DNA from: Hydractinia symbiolongicarpus
Taxonomy: Eukaryota; Cnidaria; Hydrozoa; Anthoathecata; Hydractiniidae
Reading direction: 5' to 3'
DNA: 64,000 nucleotides
NCBI RefSeq assembly: GCF_029227915.1
Contig: NC_079879.1
Location: 14,260,001-14,324,000 of the forward strand
The notes beneath the pieces were generated by a model. That model saw only the letters and a list, made by a program, of their open reading frames with translations, was not told where the DNA came from and ran no database searches. Of the stretch, positions 19,145 to 28,914 are shown one piece after another; the first letter of the stretch is position 1; the number at the start of each line of letters is the position of its first letter. A program made the position numbers and the translations under genes.

Positions 19145-20500
19145 AAAAGGACGTAAAAATCGTGTTTTTATGAGAGTTTGTTAGAGACGTGTTTTTTCCA
19201 GTTTTTTAACTTCCGTCGTATCCATTTCTTTCAAATTTTCAGGAAACTTTAATAATAATAAGATACAACTTATGTGTACTTTTCAAAAAAAAACGCGGCA
19301 AGAAAAGTTATTACGAAAAAACGTGTTTTCTCCTTAATAAACTCTTATAAAAGTATGATGTTTACCTCCTCTGATCGTAAAATAAGCTGCGATGAAGTGT
19401 CAGTTTTCCCGAATTATCGTAAAGGTGTATTGGACCTGACCCAGCTAATGTAACCATACCTGTGGTCGTTTTAGGCGTTTAAATTAGAAAACCCACGGAC
19501 GTTTTAGGCGTTTTTTCTTCCCATTTCAAAATTTCATTCTTTGAATTTCCGTGCCCGAAGGCGTAGGAAATTCTTTAAAACCGTCGTTTTTTTTTCGGAG
19601 CATTTTTTGAGAAAAAATCGACCCTGGGATTTCACGTGTGTAGGTATAACTGACTAACTAATTATCCCTGTCTCAAATGGTCAATTGCAACGTCACAGAT
19701 TTAAACTTCGTACTCAAACTCCCTAAGTACTTGGAAGTCATCTAAATGACGTTTCAGGCCAAAATTGGTATTTGTTTTCGACAAAATTTGGCACAGTTAA
19801 CAAAAAAAGTATGCTGAACATGATGGTGACATGAAAATTTTGGTTTTTCCCACCTTAAATGTCATTTTAGGTCAAAATTGGTCCAAGAATTAAAACTACT
19901 TTATTTTCGACAAAAATTGGCACAGTTAATAAAAAAAGTATGCTGAACATGATGGTCACATCAAAATTTTGATTTTTTTGTCAACAAAATTCAGTTTAAG
20001 ACCATAAACGTTTCAATCGCGAGACTTTCAACCATGAATGTTAGGCTGTATTTTTTGTTAGCAATTTCTTTTAAAATGTGAGTTTATTATGACACGTTTT
20101 GTTTTGTTTGCGTTTGTTGTAAGATATGATGTCACTTGTGTGCTTTATCTTCAGAGTTTCATGTACCAAACCTCTTCGAATGTTTGGCACGATAACACAA
20201 CGAATTAGCAGGTTGTCTTCAAATATTTTGGTAGCGAGCGGAAATTCTTAGAGCCCCCAGGGCTTCTTGTTGGAACTTTAAAACCCGCGGACGTTTTAGG
20301 CGAATCGACATTTTTGCCTAAGATCGCCCCGGGTTTGCTTTTGAGTAAAATATCAATGATAAAAAAATTGACGCCAAATTGATGCCAAAAACAAATTTAC
20401 AAAAATAATTCTGTTTTTTTTTTATTATTCTATCTATAGAATGTTTTTTCTACGGCCACAAAATTAGGCTTAGGCAATTGCCTAGGCTGCCTAACCCTAG
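19145..20500. repeat. non-coding tail of the 8.5-kb block with a 117-bp tandem duplication
   Basis: 19745-19860 and 19862-19977 are near copies (CAAAATTGG, TTCGACAAAA, GGCACAGTTAA, AAGTATGCTGAACATGATGG in both). Repeats of 'GACGTTTTAGGCG' at 19450, 19500 and 20290. No gene seen. Confidence 0.55.
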
Positions 20501-20764
20501 ATCCGCCCCTGAGCGATATTGGAATTGGTGCTTTTTAGAGGATGAAAAACAACTCATTTCAAAATTGTGGGAGTAATTGTAATTGAATCAGGGAAATTGA
20601 CAAATAAATGAATACCAAAATTTTTAAACATATGGTGGAAATATTTTTTAGTAGCGTAACGGTCTATATTGGGCTCTATATGCCAATTATGGTAGCGGGC
20701 CTCGTAATAGAAAAAGGAAAAACTAAAGGCTGAGATTGGTGAAGAAGAGAAGATTGATAAAACG

Positions 20765-20938
20765 ATGAAAGAACAATGCGATGATTGTGAATGTCTACTA
20801 GATGAGTATGATAGGTGCAAATGTGGGAGGAAACTTGTGGTGAAAGGTAAAATTTTACGTTGGCCTTGTTATCATGAATACATAATATATAACGGTGGTA
20901 GTTGTAAATGTATGAGTAAAAAAAACTATATGAAATAA
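20765..20938 (+). CDS. Cys-rich mini-protein, zinc-ribbon type (element 2)
   Basis: 57 residues from ATG 20765 to TAA 20936-20938, aligned over its whole length with the 9191-9033 gene: CDDC, CKCG, CYHEY and 'YNGGSCKC' keep the same spacing. Intact. The SAP gene starts one base after its stop, so the two are probably co-transcribed. Zinc-binding, role unknown. Confidence 0.7.
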   Translation: MKEQCDDCECLLDEYDRCKCGRKLVVKGKILRWPCYHEYIIYNGGSCKCMSKKNYMK

Positions 20939-21229
20939 ATGAACGTACTTTGAAAAGAGGCAAAATTGATAAAAATTCCTCGTTATTCTACCATGAATAA
21001 GGACGACCTTGTTGAGGCAATCCGCAAAATTAAATACAAGGATGCTTCAACCCAAACAGATGGTCCTTATTGCAAGCCCAGTGTTGAAATTGCATATGAA
21101 AAAAATCCTGAAAAATATTTCCAACAACTCGCTAAAAAATCGCGACGTATAGTACATGATAAAGGCCTGCTGATCGATTTGGAGACTGGTGTTGTAATCG
21201 GTTGCGACATCGATGATGAACGCATGTAG
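20939..21229 (+). pseudogene. SAP-like small protein with STQTDGPYC motif (element 2)
   Basis: ATG 20939 sits directly on the preceding stop (GAAATAAATG). An in-frame TGA at codon 5 (20951-20953) breaks it; the rest is open to TAG 21227-21229 and codes the SAP-like helix pair (STMNKDDLVEAIRKIKYKD), the 'DASTQTDGPYC' block and a longer tail (LLIDLETGVVIGCDIDDERM) than the cut element 1 copy. Internal start at a later Met is conceivable. Convergent with gene E. Confidence 0.6.
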
Positions 21230-21257
21230 TTTTGTAGGAATATTTTCCTATAAAACT
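21228..21257. terminator. hairpin between convergent SAP and E genes (element 2)
   Basis: Arms AGTTTTGTAGGAA and TTCCTATAAAACT pair over 13 positions with one mismatch and a TATT loop, starting on the last bases of the SAP stop. Same position as 8042-8069 in element 1 but different sequence. Confidence 0.5.
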
Positions 21258-21278
21258 CTATATCGAATAAGGTGGGGG

Positions 21279-21899
21279 TTATCTAAGTAACGCTGGCATG
21301 TTGCACGGATTAATTTTTTTTTTAAATTTTATCTTTACCCTCTTTCTATCGTCAATAACATTGATGTTATTGACGATACGTTTAACTCGTTGGCGTATTT
21401 GCTCCTTTAACAGGATATACCGCTGTTTTTCTTGCATGATTAAAGTGAATTCATAGTCATTGATAACACAATTTTCGAGTGCTTTCGAAATGAGATCAAC
21501 GACAGAATTCAACTTTGATTCAGCAAGTAGCCGGATGCTTTCTTGTTTCTGTGATTTTACATTTAGCCTTCTTGAAGCATTCCTCAGGCCAGCTTGCCCA
21601 ATTCCCATAACCATCGCGATCCCTCCCATAGCAATACCTAGAGGAGCTCCAAATCCTGTTCCTAATACAGTAATTCCACAGCTAGTAGTGATAACGCTTA
21701 CGCTTAATAGTCCATTGTCACAATAGCGAACCCAGGTGCCATGCATCTTGAACTTTTTTGCGAGCTCATCACGCTCTTTTATTTTCTCACGAAAATATGG
21801 TTTAATGCCTTGAATATGTTTTAACCTAAAGTCTTGGCTTTCATTGTACTCCGGCGCACTTGGCGGTAAGGTTGGATATAATTTCATTCTATCATCCAT
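21279..21899 (-). CDS. conserved Polinton protein E (element 2)
   Basis: From a likely start 'MDDRMKLYPTLPPSAPE' at 21899 the frame is open to 21279. The same plan as the element 1 copy: proline-rich start, charged helix (EKIKERDELAKKFKMHGTWV), Gly-rich hydrophobic core (GFGAPLGIAMGGIAMVMGIG), helical tail (LNSVVDLISKALENCVINDY). The open frame actually continues upstream into the end of gene D without a stop, so D and E may be one fused protein here. A 30-nt perfect hairpin (21348-21377) lies in the last coding part. Best preserved copy of this family in the window. Confidence 0.65.
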   Translation of the reverse strand: MDDRMKLYPTLPPSAPEYNESQDFRLKHIQGIKPYFREKIKERDELAKKFKMHGTWVRYCDNGLLSVSVITTSCGITVLGTGFGAPLGIAMGGIAMVMGIGQAGLRNASRRLNVKSQKQESIRLLAESKLNSVVDLISKALENCVINDYEFTLIMQEKQRYILLKEQIRQRVKRIVNNINVIDDRKRVKIKFKKKINPCNMPALLR

Positions 21900-22355
21900 C
21901 TTCTTTATTTTATAAGCAACTGCATCGTGATTTCTGTAAAAGCTACATTTTTTTTCAGGGTGGAACTTGTCGCTCAGCATGAACTCGAGTCTATCTGTCG
22001 ACCCCTTCAACGGAGGGTAGATTGGAGTCTCGAAATTCCATGTAAGCATGTCCCTCAAGCATTTATCTCTTTGGTGGGCAGCATTGCGAGAATCTTGGAT
22101 TTCTTCCCATTAAACAAGCAATCATCTTCATCTAACTGAGGGCATAAAAGTCTCAATCGAATGTAAACATCGGTCTTGTAGTAGCCATCTTAGTCCTCCT
22201 TCATATAATACTTCCCAGCGGCTGGATCAGGTAAACCCATGAGCTCTTTCAGTGGTCTATGGATGACGACTGCAAAACCATCTAACACACGGAGCCTGCA
22301 GAGTACATATGTCAACACAAAAATCTTAACCTTTCCTTCAGCTTGATTATTAATA

Positions 22356-23306
22356 ACTAGTCGATAAAGCCCGTGGAAAAATCCACCGAGGCAGGATAAA
22401 ATTGAAAAATAAGCGTCTTATGAATTTTGATGACGTTAGCAACCCATCTGCAAAAAAAAATTAGAACCTTGTTTTTACGTTGCCTCTATTGTGCGGAGTT
22501 TAAAGCGCTGATCAAGAAAATGTATGTAATCACGTGCTTTTGATGAATGGTTAATGAGATATAAGGGTTTAAAAATTTTGCTGACGTCAGCAGTCCCTAA
22601 TAAAAGTACAAAAAATTTTTCTTTTGAAATTTGTATACCCGTTGCCTTCATCTTATAGATCTTGAAACGCTGATCAAGAAAATGTATAGGATCATGTACT
22701 TTTGACAAACGGTTACGGAAATATTGTGTTTTAAAGTTTTTTTGATGACATAATAAACCCGTGCATTCCGAAATAGATTCGGGATCCAGGTTTGGGAAAT
22801 TTACCCAAATTGGTCCTAGGTGGTCCCTAGTAACCCACGCGGTGAAAAATCATTGACGTCACCAACTCGTTTCAAAGTTAATTTAGCATCAAAGTTTTAG
22901 GTGCACTGTAATGGCTTCATTAATTTAATATAGGATATTGACGTTAAAGTAGTGTTATTGACGTCGCGCCGTAACGTCAGAAAATTTAACATATTAGCCA
23001 TGCATTTTTCGGCGACATGTATACAAATTTCTAAAAAAAAATTTTTAGGTTTTGACGGGCCATTGCTGACGTCGGCAAACTTTTAAAACCCTTACATTTC
23101 ATTAATCACTCATCAAAACCACACGATTATATACATTTTCTTGATCAGCAGTGTAAGCTCTACACAATGGAGGAAACACGAAAACAAGTTTCTCAATTTA
23201 TTTATTGTTTAATTGCACTGCTGACATCAGCAAATAATCTAAAACAACCTATTTTTCCATTGTCGTTCTGCCTAAGTGGATTACTCCACGGGGCCTATCG
23301 ACTAGT
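22356..23306. mobile_element. foldback element A flanked by ACTAGT
   Basis: Inverted ends CGATAAAGCCCGTGGA and CGATAGGCCCCGTGGA (22362 and complement of 23300) continue for about 40 nt, each with an internal small hairpin (TGGA-TCCA). ACTAGT stands on both sides and is a candidate 6-bp target duplication (palindromic, so it could be part of the end). Inside, 'GCTGATCAAGAAAATGTAT' occurs twice directly and once inverted (22510, 22670, 23130), and 'TGCTGACGTC' flanks poly-A stretches. Non-coding. Confidence 0.65.
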
Positions 23307-23876
23307 CTATATAATAATACGCTAAGTGTGTCCGTGTGTCTGTGACAGGCAAAGTTGATGTGTTCATTTTCCTTTGATGTTGCCGAAAAAGGTCTCTGAT
23401 GTTGCCGTAAAATAAATGTCTTCTTTGTCGTGAAAATCCGCGAGTTTTGTGTGGTTTGTTAAATGAAGTTCTAGCACAAAGTAACGGAAATTGTGTATGC
23501 AAAAAAGATGGCTGTTCTTTTTCGAAGTGGCTACAAGTACGTGACCGTATTTTAATTTTTTTTGCTACAAGTACGTGAATGCGTAAAATGCTGGTCAGCG
23601 TACATAAAATCACCGCTGACGCCCTTTGCGCGTGGCGTGGAGAATATTGTGAAGGTGCGAAATAGCATTCCTCGTGAGTTATTTACAACTGAAAGAATTG
23701 TTGTTGATTAAAAAAATTAATTTATTGAAAATGAATGTTGGTAACGAGTTTTGTAGTTTTGACAAATTGCTAAAGACTAAACATATTAGACATGCCTTTT
23801 TCGGCTAGATCAAAGGAAAATGACGATGTCAACTTTGCCTGTCACAAAGACACGGAACTGGCGTATTATTATATAG
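23307..23876. mobile_element. foldback element B with about 60-bp inverted ends
   Basis: CTATATAATAATACGC...GTGTCTGTGACAGGCAAAGTTGA at the left returns inverted at the right end (TCAACTTTGCCTGTCAC...CGTATTATTATATAG). 570 bp, no gene. Inserted directly beside element A. Confidence 0.65.
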
Positions 23877-24101
23877 ATACTCGCCAGATCCTCGATTTTA
23901 TATAAACCATTCATGAACTCAATCCGAGTAACCTTCTGATCAGGACACAATCATTATTACAAAAAATATTCAACCAGGTAGCTCGAATACTGATTAATTT
24001 TAGAGCGATCCTCGTGCACTGATCTAGGTAATCGCCAAAAATTGTAGGCTTGTCGTCATATGTGATATACAATTGTTTCATGTTTCTTTGTAGAAGAAAA
24101 G

Positions 24102-25142
24102 ATGAATATCTATTCCTACAATCCAAACGCAAAGTATGCACCAAATCATGGGAGATATTTAAAGGAAATGACCTTACGGTGCAGAACATCGTTATTGATG
24201 ATAAAGGGTCCTCTTTCACTGTAAAATTTCCAGAGATTTTTGTTGATTATGAATTCCATTCTGGTACGAGCTCACTAGTGAAGAAATTGAACAGCCACCC
24301 TTTCAGCCTCTGGTCTACGCAACTTAATTTTGCTGCTTATTGTGCAACGTCTGCCTGTGGTATATCCATGCAACATCTAAACGCTGAGTTGCCTATGGTT
24401 CGTGCCGTATATCGGATTTCGACGTTTAAACAACCCATTCAACCAACAGAAACTGCAGCAATTGGCCAATAAAATTGGAGTGTCTGGTGCTGAACAGAAT
24501 TGGAGAAACGAAACCATCTTCAGTAGTTGGCAACTTCATCGCAAGGATTATCCTGGTTCAGGACCAAGTTATTTCGATGAAGACTCGTGGAGTCGCTGGA
24601 TTATTGAAAAACGTCAAGGCCTCACTCGAATTGGTATTGAACGCTTATCGCAAAGCGTGAGATTCTACGCTTACTTAATTCTCGAAAGCCAGGCGAGCGC
24701 AAGATCTGGTATAATTGGAAACCAAGGCAGTGGGATCGATGCTCAACGCTTATACCTGACAACATTTGAGGATCTGATAATTAAGGATAACGATGCAAGC
24801 AAAGAAATTGCTCAATTTCAGAATGTTTTGAAGTATGCGAGATTCAAGGTAGATTTTAGTGTTGCCCATGGCGTCTAAAATATGATCCCAAGTGATATGA
24901 ACCTTCACATTGGAAATATCATGGATTTCACGAATAAAATTTTAATCAGCAAGGAGTATTTCTCGATTGGTATCAATCCAAAGATTAACGCAAAGCAGGT
25001 TGACAAGACCCCGAAGCATCGCCCATCGCCTAGCGTCTCCGCAGGAGCACCACAGGTGAGCCACGTGATACCTAAACATCGCCTAGTGGCTCTGCAGAAG
25101 CACGAGGTAATAGAAGCAGAGCAACATGCAATGCCGCGTTAG
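24102..25142 (+). pseudogene. conserved Polinton protein C (element 2)
   Basis: ATG 24102 opens 'MNIYSYNPNAKYAPNHGRYL' like element 1. A frame change near 24165 and a deletion of some 25 codons near 24415 follow; shared blocks are 'HPFSLWSTQLNFAAY', 'SYFDEDSWSRWI' and 'RLSQSVRFYAYLIL'. TAA at 24876-24878 interrupts before 'MIPSDMNLHIG'. The C-terminus (ends at 25142) is His/Lys/Pro-rich and lacks the membrane helix seen in element 1. 20 nt from the divergent D gene. Confidence 0.6.
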
Positions 25143-25266
25143 TTTCAACAGGAATAGGTTTTACTTTACTTTACTTTACATATGGCTCAAAAATTAGGAA
25201 ACAAACATTCCAGTCGTGTCCGGTAATTTTTGTAAAGTACCAACCTCACAAAACAACACAAAAGAC

Positions 25267-25789
25267 ATGGAAGAGACAAGGCAATGCACAAAATGTAAAC
25301 GCTCTTTACCACTAGACAACTTCAGGGTAAACAAAGCTGAAAAAAATTTGCATTAAGTGCTTGGATGACGTCAAAGGGTTAAGAGAACGTGACAAACGCC
25401 CACACGGAAAACGACGACAACAATGTCGAACATGCGATTACCCAGGTTATCTATACAATGTAGTTTTAAACAGAATACGTCATGCCCTAAAGTATGATAG
25501 AGAGATATCATCTCAGGAATATCTGGGATGCGACATTGTAACGTTTATGAGACATATCCAAGCACAGTTTAGAGACGGTATGAACTGGGGAAACTAAGGA
25601 TAGTGGCAGTTTGACCATAAGATACCGATAAAATACAGAGAGAACGGGGTATACCCAAGTAAGGAAGAACAAATCTCAAGACTGCACTATACCAACATGC
25701 ATCCTATGTGGCTTGAGGATAATCAGACGAAAGGTCATCGATATATATCTGAAAAGAGTCGTGTTAGCGTTAGCATGATATGCCTGTAG
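25267..25789 (+). pseudogene. HNH endonuclease with N-terminal zinc ribbon (element 2 only)
   Basis: ATG 25267 starts a zinc ribbon, 'CTKCKRSLPLDNF', completed after a +1 frame change near 25350 by 'CIKCLDDVK'; a second CxxC (QCRTCDYPGYLYN) follows. The nuclease part is 'LGCDIVTFMRHIQAQF', then 'WQFDHKIPIKY' (His of the DH pair) and 'HYTNMHPMW...KGHRYI' (Asn and closing Lys/Arg). TAA at 25595 and TAG at 25601 lie just before the DH motif. Such proteins occur in giant viruses and related elements as homing-type nucleases. It sits between genes C and AB, where element 1 has nothing, so it was gained by element 2 or lost from element 1. Confidence 0.75.
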
Positions 25790-25818
25790 TCTAGTGTGTT
25801 TGATCAACAAATTAGACT
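25788..25818. terminator. hairpin between HNH/C and AB gene ends (element 2)
   Basis: Outer arms AGTCTA and TAGACT enclose a second dyad around TTTGATCAA. It lies between convergent stops at 25789 and 25832, the same place as 5508-5536. Confidence 0.4.
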
Positions 25819-25831
25819 CTACATACTGGAT

Positions 25832-26875
25832 TTACGACCTTTTACCCTTGCTCCTACCGATGTATGCCACAACAATAGCAACAACGCCAGCAATTGCCAT
25901 GTATAGGTGCTTAGCCACAAATTCAACAACTTTTGGAGCCATTCTGAAAAAGAAGGATACGATCGTCCCTATGATACCAGGAAGAGCTGTGCCAGCTTTC
26001 CCTGCCAAATATTTTAAATATTTTCCAAGCCTCTCCAATTGTTTTTGCACAAAATTTTTACTCCCCCCCCCCCCAGCTTCCTGCCGCTGCAGCATCCGCT
26101 GAGCCACCTCCTGTTACTGCTAGTACAATGGTAGATATTAGCAAACCAACAGCTGAAACGATGCTTGCTATAGTGATTCCCTGCTCTTTGAAAAAGATCT
26201 TAGCTTTTCGGTGAGTGATATCATCTCCCACGATTGTCATTAGTGTTTCCTTAATAGCGATGAGATGACCTTGAATCTTGGATGATAGTATACCATGCCA
26301 TTCTTGTACAGCTTCTTTTTCACCTTGGAGTCGTTCCAGATCTTCAGTAGCCTTTGCAATATCTGTGTTCCAAATCTCTATCTGTTGTTCTGATATTCCA
26401 CGTGCACCTTTTTTCGCTTCAAGCCTCTCCACCTTAGCCTCCGCTTCCCTAATATCACTATCGTAAAAAAGTTACTTTTCAAATTTTTCAAATTTCCTCT
26501 TACAGTTTGGAGTTCGCGATTAAGCCCTCTTCTTTCTCTATCTGTAATGACTTCGCCCCCGCCAAAGGAAGTCTCTGATAAAAGTCTCCGTTTCATCCAG
26601 GACATTCTCGAGTAATGGCATCATCTTTATATCATCCGCGTTCTCCTCAACGTAAACAATCTCGTTCGTGATTTTTATAAAAGATATTTAAGATATTGAT
26701 AAAAGATATAAAAGATATTTATAAAAAGAATCGATCATTAAATTTGTGGTCTCTTTCCCCAGGTCGTCTAGATACTAGCAGGAAGGTCGGGTCTACTGAG
26801 AGATACATCATCAGTATCACCTCCAATATTTCCCTGTGTTGTAAAATCGTCTCCTTCATAAGCTGGATTATCCAT
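25832..26875 (-). pseudogene. conserved Polinton protein AB (element 2)
   Basis: ATG 26875 opens 'MDNPAYEGDDFT', like the start of the element 1 gene, but the acidic N-terminal part is cut by a stop and most of it is deleted before 26605. The coiled coil (ELQTVRGNLKNLK, MERLEAKKGARGISEQQIEI) and the hydrophobic segments (IVSAVGLLISTIVLAV and IIGTIVSFFF) are kept in three frames; one frame change lies in a run of C residues near 26067, a typical slippage site. Ends at 25832 with a basic tail (GRSKGKRS). Confidence 0.6.
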
Positions 26876-26915
26876 TATATTTGAAACAAAAATCATCTAA
26901 TAATAAAGTAGTAGC

Positions 26916-27975
26916 ATGACTAATATATTTGGAAAAACACTTGATCCGTATGCGGAGATGAAAACGCTCTTTGCAATGAAGGGAAAAAGCAGCGTGTAAA
27001 GGTGAGCCACGTGCCATCTACGATCAATTAGAATGAGGACCTATATGTGGATGTCCCCAACATGGCACAGAATAATGTAATTTTTCCAGGAAACCTTCGG
27101 TTAATGTTTGATCTGGAGCTGACGGGCACAAATACAAAACGCACCATAGTCAGCAATATCGGCAGCAAAACCTAAAAATCACACTTAATAGTAATGAGGT
27201 ACAAAGTATTAACGACTACAGAGTACTGGCTGTTTATAGAGACTTGTGGTTACCGCAATTTGACCTTGAAAATAATTTGATCCTAGAGGGGATCAATTCA
27301 AATGATGGTACGGTCCGCACGTTGCAAGTGAAAGCTACCGATTATGCGGGCACACTCGAGGAGAAGGCGATCGCTGCAGCCTATGGTAATAATTTCTGTA
27401 TACCCTTGGGGAAGATGTTTGAGATGACTAGAGACCTACTGTTTTACCAACCTGGATTATACGACAGGCTGCAGTTTGTTCTCCATTTTGCATCGTATGG
27501 AGATTTCATCAAAGATGGAGGTACAGCGGCTTCGGGATCTACTGCAGCAAAGCCCGTGGATGCTGCATATAAGATCAGCAAAATTTCTCTAGAATTCGAC
27601 AAGGTTAATAATGAGGAACTTGCAAGTGCTATGGTATCCCGGTATAGTCACTTAGCACTACATTTCGAAAGAGTATTGCGCAGTAAGGTGATCACTATGA
27701 AAAAAGATGCAACAAGTTACAATTTATGAAAAAAATTGTGAACCTTTTTGGTAGCCACGATTCGACAGTAACGGTAGGAAGGTTTATGAGATACGCACCT
27801 TTTGTTGATTTCCGATCATCTCCTGATCATAGTCTACACAGTAGTGGAAGACGGTATCACTCTTCATATAACGAAGAAGGCCGAGGGAACCGATGATATT
27901 CGCTGCTATGTGTATTTGATTAGCGACGCGCAGTTGAATATTCTCGATGGTAGATACCACAGTGTGGACTATTAA
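26916..27975 (+). pseudogene. major capsid protein candidate (element 2)
   Basis: ATG 26916 begins 'MTNIFGKTLDPYAEMK' and the basic arm, then loses frame near 26994. A long clean frame at 27244-27729 holds 'LWLPQFDLENNLILEGINSN', 'LPFYQP'-like and 'RLQFVLHF' blocks matching element 1. Some 60 codons are deleted around 27730, and the last part 'SDAQLNILDG' ends at TAA 27973-27975. Followed after 21 nt by the ATPase in the same direction, the classical capsid-ATPase neighbourhood. Confidence 0.65.
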
Positions 27976-27996
27976 TCGCAGATCGCCTTCAAATAA

Positions 27997-28584
27997 ATGA
28001 GCTTAGACGTTGTTGTAGATCCACATACGGCGATATTTTCAGGACCAACGGGCTGTGGAAAAACACAGCGTGTTTTAGATCTTTTGGAAGGTGAATACAA
28101 AAAATATTTTTACAACATTATTATCCTATGTCCAACTATACGATGGAACAGCACGTACCTCGAGAGATCCTCGCTTTGGCAAGATGACTATGTGTTCTTG
28201 ATTAATCCCGAGGATAAACTTTTTGAATGGATTAAAAAATTATCGTTACTGCTAGCCGATAAGTTTATTATCGATGATATTATTGCTGATAAAAATTTCG
28301 ATAAAAAACGACAATCTTTGCTTAAACTAGCGGTTTAAGGTAGACAAAGGAAACATAGCCTATGGTTATTAACACAGTCGTATACCGGTTTACTTGTTCA
28401 ATCGTTGCAGAAAAAGCAATTGTTCCTCTGGTATCCGCACGAACGTTCAGATATGAAGCTTATCGATGAAGAAACTAATATGATCAGTAATTGGGAGGAG
28501 ATCAAGGCTCAACTCAAAAAGTCGAAAGATGCGTGCTTGTATGTTAGGTTAGAGCATCCCTGAAGCTACAAAATTCTCGAGTAA
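27997..28584 (+). pseudogene. Polinton packaging ATPase (element 2)
   Basis: ATG 27997 (preceded by CAAATAAATG) opens a FtsK/A32-type ATPase: Walker A 'IFSGPTGCGKTQ' at residues 12-23, Walker B-like 'KFIIDDIIAD' near 88-97, and a sensor region 'SLWLLTQSYTG'. One frame runs to TAA 28582-28584, about 195 codons, but TAA at 28336-28338 and TGA at 28561-28563 interrupt it. The short length is usual for Polinton ATPases. Role: packaging of element DNA into capsids. Confidence 0.85.
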
Positions 28585-28609
28585 AATTTAAAATAAGTAT
28601 ATTAAATAA

Positions 28610-28834
28610 ATGCTCAGCCACATCAAAACTATACCTGTACTATTATTGGTTATTGCGTTACTCTGCGGCACACCGAGAAGCGCTGCAGCACGCCGAAAAG
28701 AATTGGAGGAATTCAGGCAGCGCGAGTTACGAGTTCGTGGGCTGCCTACCATGGACCACCTACCTATCCACGGAGCCAAGCACTTGTTTGGCGGTGTGGA
28801 TAGCAGTAAAAGCCCTTCAGTGACTTTTTCGTGA
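28610..28834 (+). CDS. small secreted or membrane protein (element 2)
   Basis: 74 residues from ATG 28610 (preceded by TTAAATAAATG). A hydrophobic N-terminal segment (IPVLLLVIALLCG) is followed by a basic helix (RRKELEEFRQRELRVRG) and 'AKHLFGGVDSS'. It occupies the position after the ATPase taken in element 1 by the coiled-coil protein. Not recognised; frame intact but short. Confidence 0.45.
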   Translation: MLSHIKTIPVLLLVIALLCGTPRSAAARRKELEEFRQRELRVRGLPTMDHLPIHGAKHLFGGVDSSKSPSVTFS

Positions 28835-28877
28835 GAAGTATAAAATGCGGCTCAGAAGGGTGAAACCGTCGGTTTAT

Positions 28878-28900
28878 AATGGGGAAAATATTTCCCCATT
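28878..28900. terminator. hairpin between convergent small gene and PolB (element 2)
   Basis: Perfect 10-bp arms AATGGGGAAA and TTTCCCCATT with a 3-nt loop, about 30 nt after a shared AAATGCGGCT motif also found before the 1509-1560 hairpin. Confidence 0.45.
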
Positions 28901-28914
28901 ACATGTGCAGAAGG

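Larger units (their letters stand above)
12004..20511. mobile_element. 8.5-kb insertion bounded by inverted CAGGGGCGGATCTAGG ends, perhaps hAT-like
   Basis: CAGGGGCGGATCTAGG at the left and its complement CCTAGATCCGCCCCTG at the right frame this block. CAGGGG-type ends are frequent in hAT elements, which make 8-bp duplications; the flanks CCAGAGCA and AGCGATAT do not match, so one end may belong to a different copy or the duplication has decayed. The block separates the DUF4116 gene from the rest of element 2. It holds the P2RX7_C-type gene and a split minus-strand exon; I recognise no hAT transposase in it. Confidence 0.5.
21900..24081 (-). pseudogene. conserved Polinton protein D split by two foldback elements (element 2)
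   Basis: ATG 24081 opens 'MKQLYITYDDKPTIFGDYLD', matching gene D of element 1. After 'EDLASI' near 23877 the gene is interrupted by 1.5 kb of nested foldback DNA (22356-23876), then resumes with 'VINNQAEGKVKIFVL' and goes on through 'IHRPLKELMGLPDP' into the PLKGSTDRLEFML end. At least one frame change (near 23960) and nonsense codons are present. The insertions alone prove loss of function. Confidence 0.6.
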
